Below are positions 55,380 through 64,000 of a DNA stretch of 64,000 bases, piece after piece. Made by a program: the position numbers and the translations under genes. Origin of the DNA: Macrothele yani (lineage: Eukaryota; Arthropoda; Arachnida; Araneae; Macrothelidae); NCBI GenBank assembly GCA_039090855.1, contig CM076997.1, forward strand, positions 168,174,709 to 168,238,708, written 5' to 3'. Each line of letters starts with the position of its first letter. Within the stretch, counting starts at the first letter, position 1. The notes beneath the pieces are model-generated. The model was not told where the DNA came from. It was given only the letters and a program-made list of their open reading frames with translations, and ran no database searches.

Positions 55380-55951
55380 CAAGTGAGGGTCACATTGATG
55401 AAGAAATTAATCGGCGTACAAAACTTGCCTGGAGAGCTTTTGGAAGAAACAGCATAATTTTCAAGAGCAATATGCCATTATGTCTTAAAAGAAAAGTGTT
55501 TGATCAATGCATCCTTCCAGTGCTTACGTATGGTGCAGAGACGTGGACCTTAACTAAAAGAGACATACAAAGGCTGCAGACAACTCAAAGAAGCATGGAG
55601 AGGTGCATGCTTGGTATAACCAGGAGAGATAAGAAGAGGAACTCGTGGATCCGAAAAATGACGAGAGTGGAAGACATCATGATCAGAGTTAAATCCCTGA
55701 AATGGCAATGGGCTGGACATACTGCCAGAAGGACAGACCATAGATGGACAGCCGAAATTTTAGATTGGATTCCAAGGGACAGGAAAAGACCCAGAAAAAG
55801 ACCACATGGGAGATGGGTGGATGAAAATTCGTAAATATGCGGGAGTGACATGGAGGAGACTGGCACAAGACAGACCGTTGTGGAGGAAACTTGGGGAGAC
55901 CTTCGTCCAGCAGTGGATTGATAATGGTTGACAATGATGATGATGATGATG
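55380..55951 (+). mobile_element. RTE-type LINE copy 4, short, 11-bp target duplication
   Basis: The shortest copy, flanked by ATATAATAATA at 55369-55379 and 55952-55962. The plus-strand frame starts SEGHIDEEINRRTKLAWRAF and runs through VLTYGAETWTLTKRDIQRL and LKWQWAGHTARRTDHRW. An extra A near 55827 shifts the frame just before the KYAGVTWRRLAQD segment, which is still readable in the next frame up to the end WIDNG and the (TGA)n tail. It is almost identical to the matching part of copy 3, so it is a young, strongly 5'-truncated insertion. Confidence 0.93.
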
Positions 55952-56085
55952 ATATAATAATATTAATAATAGCTTTTATCAGAAAAATATACACTTAAAG
56001 CTGTATTAAACGTCACTGATAAAAAATGCTTTGCAAACAATGTATTGTAATAAATACACAGTTGACGTGGATTAGGTACATCAAA

Positions 56086-56372
56086 TAGAAGTCATCGCTC
56101 TTTCCACGTTTATAAGTAAGTCGCGGAAAAATTATCATCGGCCGCCATCGAACCCAGGGTCTTCCAGTTACGCGCCGGACATGCTTCCACTGCACCACAG
56201 TGGCCTCGAAGTTCTCCAGACTCACATACGGCAAACTGCCAAACCACCTGTCAGTTGCTTCTTTGGAGCCCCGCACAATGCTGGCGATTCACCAAAGATG
56301 AACAACAGCAACTGGCAGATGAGAATTTTTCCGTGACTCACTTATAAACGTGGAAAGAGAAATGACTTCTAT
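56086..56372. mobile_element. SINE-C inverted pair with tRNA-like head
   Basis: Left 56086-56148 and right 56315-56372 are inverted copies of a tail containing ACTTATAAACGTGGAAAGAG and GAATTTTTCCGTGACT-like sequence. Between them, 56141-56205 on the minus strand is tRNA-like: A box GTGGTGCAGTGGAAGC, an anticodon-stem-like segment GTCCGGCGCGTAACTGGA, and B box GGGTTCGATGG. The right copy has no readable tRNA part. A third tRNA-derived family distinct from SINE-A and SINE-B. Confidence 0.65.
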
Positions 56373-57709
56373 CCAATGTATTGTATTATCTTTAGAGCTT
56401 ACAAAAAAATAAACACTTCTTAAAAAGGTGCAAAAAAAATGTAGCAACTCTCTTTTGATAATGATAACGATACATCTCATATAAATTTCAATCTACTTCT
56501 GGATTGAAAAAAAAAACTTACGCTAATACCATGCCATCAGTATGAAAAAAAACTCTGTTAGATACATGGAGAGATGCAAGATATAGCGGAGAATTAATAA
56601 CTGCGACAGAAAACTCGTGGATACTGTTCCGATGAAAACGTTCACATATTTTAATGGATATATGCACAAAAAATTGCGAACTTCGCGCATTTTACTTCGG
56701 CACATGTAAGCCCTACGAAAAGACAAGTTTCTAATGTGTCTCCCATGTTGCACCACAAATCAAATTTAAGAATTTGCACCACAAATAAAACTCGGATGAA
56801 ATCTCAGTGAACGCAAGAGATGTTTCCGAATTTGTAATGAATCCTGATACCGGTCACATTCGCTCGGACCGTGGGAATCTCATGCTCTTCAAATTTTCTG
56901 TCTCAGAGGTACAATATTTGCGAAGTGAAAAGTGAAGATATCCCCCCCTCCCCTTCTTGCAAATGTAGTAAGAATAGAAAATTCCAGAAGCGAGATTTCC
57001 TTGCGTTTCAGCCCAGAGTGTCCTGTGAACTAATATGATAATCAATGATAGGCAGAGAACGTACTTTCTGCACGCAAACCATGAGACTGGAGCTGAAACA
57101 TTTGGTCATTGCTTGTCACATGCGTTTGGTAAGATGCTTGCACCTGTAGCAAACAAAGCGAAATTTGTGGTATGATAGCATGCACACTAGGATTGTACTG
57201 GTGTATGTGGTCTGAGCTAGCATACGCTACACAGACTGATATCCTTATCAGGATATGTAAAGTGTGTGGGTGTTTTGGCAGATAACAAGTGTTTTGAATA
57301 TTGCAGCCTTTTTCCTATGAATGCTTTCCATATGAAAACGCGCCTATACACTGCACTTCTGTCACGTGTGATTGGTTCGACGGGAATGGAAGACTTCATA
57401 TGCTGTGTGTGGTCATAGGGCTTTTGTCCCCGCCCCCATCCACCCAGAATGACTACATCATGTTGAAACTAACGATTCGTTTGTCTCCGAGTGTCGTCGA
57501 CTATGTGCTAGCTACAAGATGTCCTGCTAGTGGAAAGGCAAGAGCTGGATCTTCTTGCAATCCTGAGTCTCGAGAAATCCATGACATATCGTCTTCGACT
57601 TGTTATCTGGGAGGTGGCGTCCTGTTCACTTCTAGTTCTTGCACAGAATAATTCAGATTTTCTTGTTTCTTCCTATTTTCGGGGTGAAGGAGATGATGAT
57701 CATCACCAT
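56373..57709. other. No gene seen
   Basis: Overlapping open frames of 60-116 codons occur around 57300-57650, which is less AT-rich, but none shows a motif I recognise. Confidence 0.35.
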
Positions 57710-57862
57710 GAGTAACTGCAACTAATTTAGGGACAAGGGTTCTAGGGGAGAGATAGAGCCAGTACCGTCAGACAAGCACACTACCCATGACTTCTCAGCA
57801 TTCCAGCCCGGTTATAATTAAACGAACGGTCAAAAACAGCACTTAAATCACTACCCGGGCGT
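57710..57862 (-). mobile_element. SINE-A copy 7, diverged and partial
   Basis: Recognised on the minus strand by the family body (CTAATTTAGGGACAAGGGTT, GAGCCAGTACCGTCAGACAA on the plus strand) and a weak B-box remnant (GCATTCCAGCCCGG). The 3' end is incomplete. Confidence 0.65.
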
Positions 57863-59415
57863 TTCAGATATATCTTCGTCTCATTTCAGTACTATAATCG
57901 TACATTCGCCGCTGAATTCCAGGTTTAAAAATATGTTTTGCGTTGAAATCACATAACTTTCGATAATACAGAATAAAAAATTACATTTTATTATGAAAGA
58001 AAGTCGCCGGCCGAAACTTATCCGTCAGCCGAAATGCGTTCGGTTGAAAAATGATGAGTCATACGCGACTTTACAGAAATAATACTCAAAGTCGGAAGTT
58101 CATTGTCATCCTTCAGCGGTAATTGAAAGAAGTTAAATTATTCGTGAATACACTAATGTATTAGAGTTCCTAAAAGCTCATAATACTGTTTTTATTGTGA
58201 TTCGGGTCTCTGACAACTTCATTGTATGTTGCTGGCATGTGACTTGAAACAAAACTGCTTCTCTGTGGGTTAGTGACGAGTTACTTTAATGCGGGTAAAT
58301 TGTTAAAAACTTCATAAAATGTAATGATAGACGACGATGGCTCCAAATAACTGGCCATGTTTTACTTTTCTTTCCTTTTCTTTTGTTCCCTTATTCTAAC
58401 AAAGCAAAACAGTTAATCAAACATTTAGCAAAATTTGGCAAAACATCGGCTTAAGATCTCAGAAGTAGTGGTTCTTCATATAATTTTAGGAACGGCGTGG
58501 GAATTTCGTTAATGATGAATTGTTAAGGTGATTAATTTATGATGTGACGGAATTAAAACAGTTTCTACTTCTTAATGTGTGTTTTTTGTTTCATTTGCAT
58601 TTGACTTTTTGTCCCGACATACTTATGTTTAGCCTTTCTCGTTAGCTGCACTTTGATGGGTTACTCCTTTTTCCCTTTAGTTTTTCTTACATTTTAGGTG
58701 CTAAAGCCAAACCTAAGGAATGCTGTATTTATCGATGAGTAAAAAAACCACAATGCAATCAGGAGTATGCTGGAAAATAGAATTAACATCGGTACTGGAA
58801 GATGGCGAGACGCACTAAAACATAAATCTTATTGCCCGACATGCTGACACTAATCCTTTAACGTGCAATAGGCTAAGGGACTCCCACAATCAGCAACAAA
58901 TTATTCGATTAAGGGCGAGGAAGAGAAGTGCATTAATGTATAAAAAGAGGAAGAACGCAAGCGATAATGCTGATCCTAGAAGCATTAGTGGAAAATTTTC
59001 GTGGATATCCAAGAGAGAGAGAGAAAAAAAGACAGAGAGAGAGAACAAGGGAGCAAACCAACTCAGTTTGTTGAAGGCCAAAAACATCGTTCTTGGTTTC
59101 CTCATCTATGATACGTTTTAACGTGAATAGGCAGTACTTAACCACGCAAGTAAATTTCCTTATGGACTATCAGTAGACTAAAATAAGCGTGTCATTTTTT
59201 AGTCCAATTAAAATTATAGCGAGCTTTTCCCAAAGTGTGCATTTAATTCACATTTAGCAAAGTGCAGGAAAAGTCAATCGAAACTTTTCACCAAAGCTGC
59301 TTCTGAACACTGAACAGGAAACTTCTATTCTCAAACATAACGCATACCTCTTTTAATTATCGTATTTTCCCTCATATATTCCTCAGACCGTGAAAATCTG
59401 CAAAACAAAAATAAC
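57863..59415. other. No gene seen
   Basis: Contains a GA-rich run near 59008-59045. No recognisable coding signal. Confidence 0.4.
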
Positions 59416-60961
59416 TACACTGGTGTGAAAAAATTAAGGACGAGACGGTTTTTCGAATGTAACGTCGTGCAGAAGTGCTCCACATCGACTCAAATCATAC
59501 CATAAGATCCCCAAGATGTAAGAATATGGGACAAGTGAGCAAAAACGTCCAAACAAGAAATCCAAAGGATACAAAGGCACTTTATTGAAAAGGTAGCTTC
59601 AAGCACAACTGGACAGAAGACAGAAACGTCCATGTGACAGGCGGCTGCCAAATAAAATACAGTCTTTAGTAAGGTATATGATCACCCCTGACTGCGTTGC
59701 AGGATTTACAACGTCTGTCCTTGCTGAGGACGAGGTTGTCAAGGAGCCGCGGCCCATTCCTCTTGTAGCGCCAATCGCAGCTGTGGAATCGTTGCTGGCG
59801 GCTGGTGACGTGCTGCAAAGCGTCTCCCGAGAAGGTTCTACGCGTGTTCGATTGGATTTTGGTCCGGGGGCCTTGCGGGCCAATCCATGCGTTGAATATC
59901 TTCAGTCTCCAACAGCTCTGCGACAGCCGCTGTACGATGAGGTTTAGCTTTGTCGTCCATAAAGAGGATCTCAGGACCCACAGCACATCTAAACATACGC
60001 ACGTGAGGCAGGAGAGCCTCGGTACAATAGCGGACACCAGTGACTTAACCTCCTTGGAAGATGTGGAGATCAGTACAGCTACCAAGCATGATACCGCCCC
60101 AAACGTGAACTCCACCACCTCCAAACCGGTCCCTTTCGATGATGTTGGAGGTGTGATTGCGTGTTCCCTGCTCTCTCCAGATGTGTATATTTCCAGAATC
60201 GCCCGTACGACTAAATCGGCTCTCATTCGTAAAGAGAACTCGACCCCATTGCTGATGTGTCCAGTTCTTGTGTTCCTGGCACCACAGAAACCGCCGTCTC
60301 CGATGAGCAGGCGTTAATGGCACACACCGTACTGGTCGTCGTGCAAATAGACCACCTTTGTGCAGCCTCCTGGCCACGGTAAAACGCGATAACGGACATC
60401 CAGTTGTCCGTTGCGTGTGCTTTGCGATTTCTCCCGCTGTCTGCCGTCTGTCTCTTCTCACCTGTAGGACAATATACCGGTCGTCCACCGCCGTGGTTGC
60501 TCGTGGAAGACCACTGCTAAACTCTTGGACAGATGTTCCTGTCGTCTGAAATGCTCTCCAAGCTCGTCAAACGATGCCGTAAGCGATCCCGAACACCTTG
60601 GCCACACTAGCCACACTTCGACCTTCTTCCAACTTCCGAATGACGCGACCTCGGGTAAAATCATGCAGATGTCGTCTACTGGATTGCCTGTTGGCCATAT
60701 CACACGGTGGCAGCAACTCGACGTCGTTCAAACCAATGTACACCGTGCAATAGCTTTCACTGAATTGCTGAGCGTACACCGTCCGTGTGCTTCATACCCT
60801 TCCGACACTCCCCTCCCTTATGTCATGCTGCATATATGCGCATGCCCTACTGTACCGGACCCTAGTCTATCTCCTGAATGGCCTTTCAGTCCGTTCTGCC
60901 TGCTCGTTCCGCTGTTATGCTAATTTCTCCTCGTCGTCCTTAATTTTTGCACACCAGTGTA
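59416..60961 (-). mobile_element. Tc1 J, complete with TIRs and TA duplication
   Basis: The left end TACACTGGTGTGAAAAAATT and the right end (minus strand) TACACTGGTGTGCAAAAATT extend as matching TIRs into AAGGACGA, about 27 bp. TA marks both ends. The length is 1546 bp. It encodes a single transposase on the minus strand in mostly one frame. Confidence 0.95.
59666..60698 (-). pseudogene. Tc1 J transposase (DD34E), mostly one frame with stops
   Basis: The start chosen is the ATG of MANRQSSRRHLHDFTRGRVI at about 60698, matching the family N-terminus. The helix-turn-helix includes GRSVASVAKVFGIAYGIV and then a stop. In the same frame follow HTQRTTGCPLSRFTVARRLH and RCVPLTPAHRRRRFLW, then Asp 1 as LFTNESRFSRT, where the expected TDESRF has Asn. 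GGGGVHVWGGIMLGSC is followed by a stop at 60045, then Asp 2 in LFMDDKAKPHRTAAVAELLE and Glu in WPARPPDQNPIEHA, then a stop at 59838. Exactly 34 residues separate Asp 2 and Glu. A final frameshift gives LLDNLVLSKDRRCKSCNAVR and GDHIPY, then the stop. Nearly all damage is nonsense or missense, not frameshift. Confidence 0.92.
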
Positions 60962-61277
60962 TTTCGTATAATCCACAGCGGCACATATTAATCAAGCCGC
61001 GAAACTCAGGGAGAAAAATCGCATATAATCCGCACCGGCGGATTATACGCGAAAGTTTGCACTTCATGGGATGAACCAGTAGCCCAAATGAATAGCGATA
61101 AAAGACATCCTTATTAATGAAAAATATTAAGTGTCATTTTTAAATGTTTTTTCTGTTCCTTTCAGATTTTTTGGCATCACCACAGTTAGACATAACAGTT
61201 CCGTAGCTAGACCTGCACACCTACGAATGTATAGAACTTTGAACTTTCCTCAGCACCTGATTGTCCGGAAGAGCAAA
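60962..61277. other. No gene seen; spacer between two transposons
   Basis: About 316 bp with no recognised coding signal. It contains an inverted match around GCACCGGCGGATTATACGCG that is reminiscent of AATCCGCACACC-like sequence at 62386 inside the next element. Confidence 0.4.
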
Positions 61278-62682
61278 TACCGGGTGCGCCATATAAAAAA
61301 ATCCCACGGTCATAAGTTGTTAGGCGTGTTAAAGTTGTTTGGCGGGTTTCCAGTTAAAACCGCTTTGTTCCACTTTTAACCGGTTTCTGTGTGTACAGCT
61401 GCAAAGGAATTTTCCGAAGTGATTAGTCACAGCCAGAGCATTGTAGGTACGCGGTCATAAGTGTAAGTGAAGGGGGAACAAACGCAAAAGAAATGGTTTT
61501 AAGTACGAAAGAGCGGATTTTTATTGTGGAACAGTATTTCAAAAATAACTCATACAAGGTTTTAAATGAGTTCTTTATAGAAAAATGTCCACACTGTGCA
61601 GCACCGGAGAAATCAGTGGTGCAGAAGTTAGTGCGGGAATTTCGTGAAACCGGCATGGTGTGCAACAGGAAAATAAACAAACCCAAGACAATTCGTACTG
61701 AAGACAATATCAAATATGTGTGCACAATGATGTTACAAAGCCCTCAGAAGTCGATTCCCCGATTATTGTCTACAACGGGAATATCTGCCACGTCATGCCG
61801 ACGCCTACTTAAGGTGGATTTGCATTTTCGGCTGTACAAAGTTATGGCGCTCCAAGAACTTAAAACTCATGATTATGCGAAATGGATGCAATATTGTAAG
61901 TGGTCTCAGGAGACGATTGTCAGCGGTGAAATGGACCCTACACTTTATTATATGATAGATGAAGCATGGTTTCATCTGTCCGGGTATGTCAATGCGCTAA
62001 GCAGCAGGATTTGGACCGACACGAATCCCAGACGGACAATGGAGACTCCTCTGTACGACCAAAAGATAAGCGTTTGGTGTGCTGTGTCTGCGAAGAGGAT
62101 AGTCGGCCCACTCTTTTTCACCCACACCATGAACTTGGAACGCTATGTTCAACAACTGTTCAACCCATTTATTGTCGCACTTACAGAAGAAAAGCGAACA
62201 TATGCTTTGTTTCAGCACGATGGTACAACGGCGCATACAGCGCAGAACAGTCTACGTGCTTAGTATGAAGCGTTTAGGGAGGACAGAACTATATAGAAGG
62301 GACTATGGCCACCCAGATCACCAGATCTCTCCACCTGTGACTTTTATCTGTAGGGAGCATTGTAAGGGAAAGTGTACGCATATAATCCGCACACCCTTGA
62401 TGAATTAATAATGAGCGTCATGAATGACATAGCCCAGATTATTGCCGACGAGATGTGACGCGTTACGAAAAATATGTTCCTTCGTGTGCAGCTGTGTCTT
62501 GATGTCCAAGAACAGCACTTTCAGCAATTGCTGTAAACGCAGGTAAGTTACTCCTGTTTTCTGTCATTTCAAGTGTTATTTACCATGTATAGTGTTATTA
62601 CCATGTGTTATTTACCATGTATACATTGCCTGACTGTTGTCGTTCATTATGCTCGGACCCCTTTTATAAAGCACACCGTGTA
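61278..62682 (+). mobile_element. TIR-bounded DDD transposon (DUF4817-like family)
   Basis: The left end (TA then CCGGGTGCGCCATATAAAAA) and the right end on the minus strand (TACACGGTGTGCTTTATAAA) share a GGTGyGC and a TATAAA box, giving imperfect TIRs of about 18 bp. TA flanks both. The length is 1405 bp. The transposase occupies 61493-62536 on the plus strand. Confidence 0.75.
61493..62536 (+). pseudogene. Tc1/mariner-superfamily DDD transposase, one frame, several stops
   Basis: The start is MVLSTKERIFIVEQYFKNNS, the usual opening of an arthropod transposase group often annotated DUF4817. 256 codons are open to a TAG at 62261, with KLVREFRETGMVCNRKINKP (first DNA-binding region), ATSCRRLLKVDLHFRLYKVM, Asp 1 in YMIDEAWFHLSGYVN and KISVWCAVSAKRIVGPLFF. 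Asp 2 is in YALFQHDGTTAHTAQN. Past the TAG the same frame continues with SPDLSTCDFYL, holding Asp 3, then VYAYNPHTLDELIMSVMNDI and QQLL with a stop at 62534. 39 positions separate Asp 2 from Asp 3, counting two stops. Five premature stops and no frameshift were seen, so the reading frame is conserved over about 347 codons. Confidence 0.85.
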
Positions 62683-63029
62683 ATATTGTCTCTGTTGCAC
62701 TGTATTTTCTGACAAAATGCTGAAAAGTGAAGAAAAGAAACTTCTCTCCAACAGGTTGCGGACGTCCATCTTTATATTGCCTCACATTTTCCTGATATTA
62801 ATGCATTTCCGGAGATTTTTCACATACACGATCTCTACTGACAGTAACGACGCGGAATTTATAAAAATCGAAGTGCGCCAGAAAGGTTATTTATACGCAT
62901 CGGCTAATAATCCACGGAACCTATATTTATCCCTTCTTAAAAGATAATCCGTTGATAATACGAGGAGAAATATGGCAGCACTTACAGTTTTCGCTCAAAT
63001 CGTATCACACTTACAACGATGAGCCATTA
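62683..63029. other. No gene seen
   Basis: A 76-codon open frame at 62717-62947 shows no recognisable motif. Spacer between two transposons. Confidence 0.4.
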
Positions 63030-64000
63030 TACACTGCTGGCCACCCAAAATGCAACACCAAAAAGGAAGCATCCGATTGGCCTGAAATTCGCAGCATGCG
63101 TCCCCCGCGAGAGGACATGCGAACGAATAGCATTGCAGGGCATATGCAAATCATGTGCGCCCGGCACGACCGAGAAGCACTATAAGAAGGGTGCACAGAA
63201 GGCGGGGTGTAAGTAGTGGAAGTGTGTTGTGCAGCCGGACCTGTACGTTGGAAACTTCCGGATGCCTCGTCTCAGAATACGGCAGTCATTCCAGCATGTT
63301 TCGGAGTTCGACATAGGACGAATAGTGGCTTATCGCGACAGCGGTTTATCGTACCGAGACATCGACGCCTGTGTGGGACGACATCCAGCCTCAGTGAGGC
63401 GAGTATGGATTTGGTGGGATGCAGGAGGGACGAATGAACCGAGGTGAGCGATTGCCGCAACCGCGGCACACCACCGAACGAGAGGACCGGCATGTTGTGC
63501 GGCGGGCATTGACGACTTGCACCACTATATCACGAACGTTAGCGCAGGAATTAGGGTATGTTGCGCAACAACCTGTGTCAGCACGTACCGTAAGACGTCA
63601 TCTGAAGGAGCGGGGACTTGTCGCACGGCGCCCATTGCTCCGATTACCATTGACGTTACCCCACCGTAGAGTGTGGCGGCAGTGGGCCGTTAAACGCCAC
63701 ACCTGGACTGCGGAATGGCATGATATTGTCTTCTCCGACGAATCCCGCTTCTGCCTGCAACACCACGATTGTCGGATACGTGTGTGGAGGCACCGCAGCG
63801 AGAGACTGTATGACGTCCGCATTATGCATTGCCATATCGGTCCATCGCCTAGCGTTATGGTTTGGGGCCGCAATTGGATATGACACCGGCACCCCTCTGG
63901 TACTCATCGCCGGTACACTCAACAGCCACCGCTACTTCTCCCACGTTTTGGAGTCGGTAGTCCTCTCTTAGGTGCAGGACCTGCCAGCGGCCACGTTTCA
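63030..64000 (+). mobile_element. Tc1 K, 5' part, same family as Tc1 C; cut by window edge
   Basis: It starts at TA then CACTGCTGGCCACCCAAAAT, matching the minus-strand 5' end of Tc1 C at 19571 and continuing nearly identical (GGAAGCATCCGATTGGCCTG). The transposase begins with the ATG at 63262 (MPRLRIRQSFQHVSEFDIGR). The helix-turn-helix is IVAYRDSGLSYRDIDACVGR. After a frameshift near 63420 the frame gives TLAQELGYVAQQPVSARTVR, LLRLPLTLPHRRVWRQW and Asp 1 in DIVFSDESRFCLQHHDCRIR, then PSPSVMVWGR. A second frameshift near 63870 leads to IGYDTGTPLVLIAGTLNSHR. Asp 1 is intact here, unlike in Tc1 C. Asp 2, Glu and the 3' TIR would lie beyond 64000. Confidence 0.92.

Noticed and set aside
56141..56205. 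Functional tRNA gene
   Set aside because: The arms do not close well and it is joined to a SINE tail that is repeated in inverted form next to it.
60962..61277. Separate small mobile element between two transposons
   Set aside because: No inverted ends or target duplication could be found; best left as spacer.

Overview
This is eukaryotic, AT-rich and gene-poor DNA, most likely from an arthropod and plausibly an arachnid. That placement is inferred from the mix of repeats: Tc1- and mariner-like DNA transposons, RTE-type LINEs with a (TGA)n tail, Penelope-like elements (PLEs) and several tRNA-derived SINE families. No intact host protein gene was recognised. Almost everything that reads as protein is a broken transposable-element gene, so the window is best described as a graveyard of nested repeats.

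Layout. 1-9.2 kb: Tc1 relics, one with terminal inverted repeats (TIRs) at 4370-5747, and a decayed LINE carrying gag-like ORF1 and endonuclease on the minus strand (5.76-7.93 kb). 9.18-11.03 kb: a long repeat of eleven subunits of about 150 bp. 11.2-15.5 kb: two mariners flank an inverted pair of PLE terminal repeats that carry a hammerhead ribozyme. 16.8-24.5 kb: a PLE GIY-YIG endonuclease fragment, a Tc1 and a mariner placed end to end, a LINE C-terminus and a minus-strand RTE copy. 25.4-36.6 kb: a mariner and four Tc1-like elements, two with in-frame minisatellites in the transposase gene. 36.8-42.4 kb: mostly unrecognised sequence with two hairpins, one tRNA-like SINE and an AT-rich minisatellite. 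42.4-44.16 kb: a second copy of the eleven-subunit repeat. 44.2-46.5 kb: a Tc1 split by a palindromic SINE with a 13-bp target-site duplication (TSD), then a mariner. 47.5-56 kb: three plus-strand, 5'-truncated RTE copies, one nested in a mariner. 59.4-64 kb: a TIR-bounded Tc1, a TIR-bounded DDD transposon, and the 5' part of another Tc1 cut by the window edge.

The elements do not form a pathway; they record successive insertions. The most unusual signals are: (i) the eleven-subunit repeat, whose two copies are in register and carry one GC-rich box resembling the CTCF motif per subunit; (ii) the palindromic PLE terminal repeats with an intact-looking hammerhead core; (iii) repeated birth of tandem repeats inside Tc1/mariner transposase genes, including about eleven 81-bp units starting next to the catalytic Glu; and (iv) tRNA-derived SINEs arranged as palindromes. 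All calls come from reading the sequence and its conceptual translation; no database search was run.
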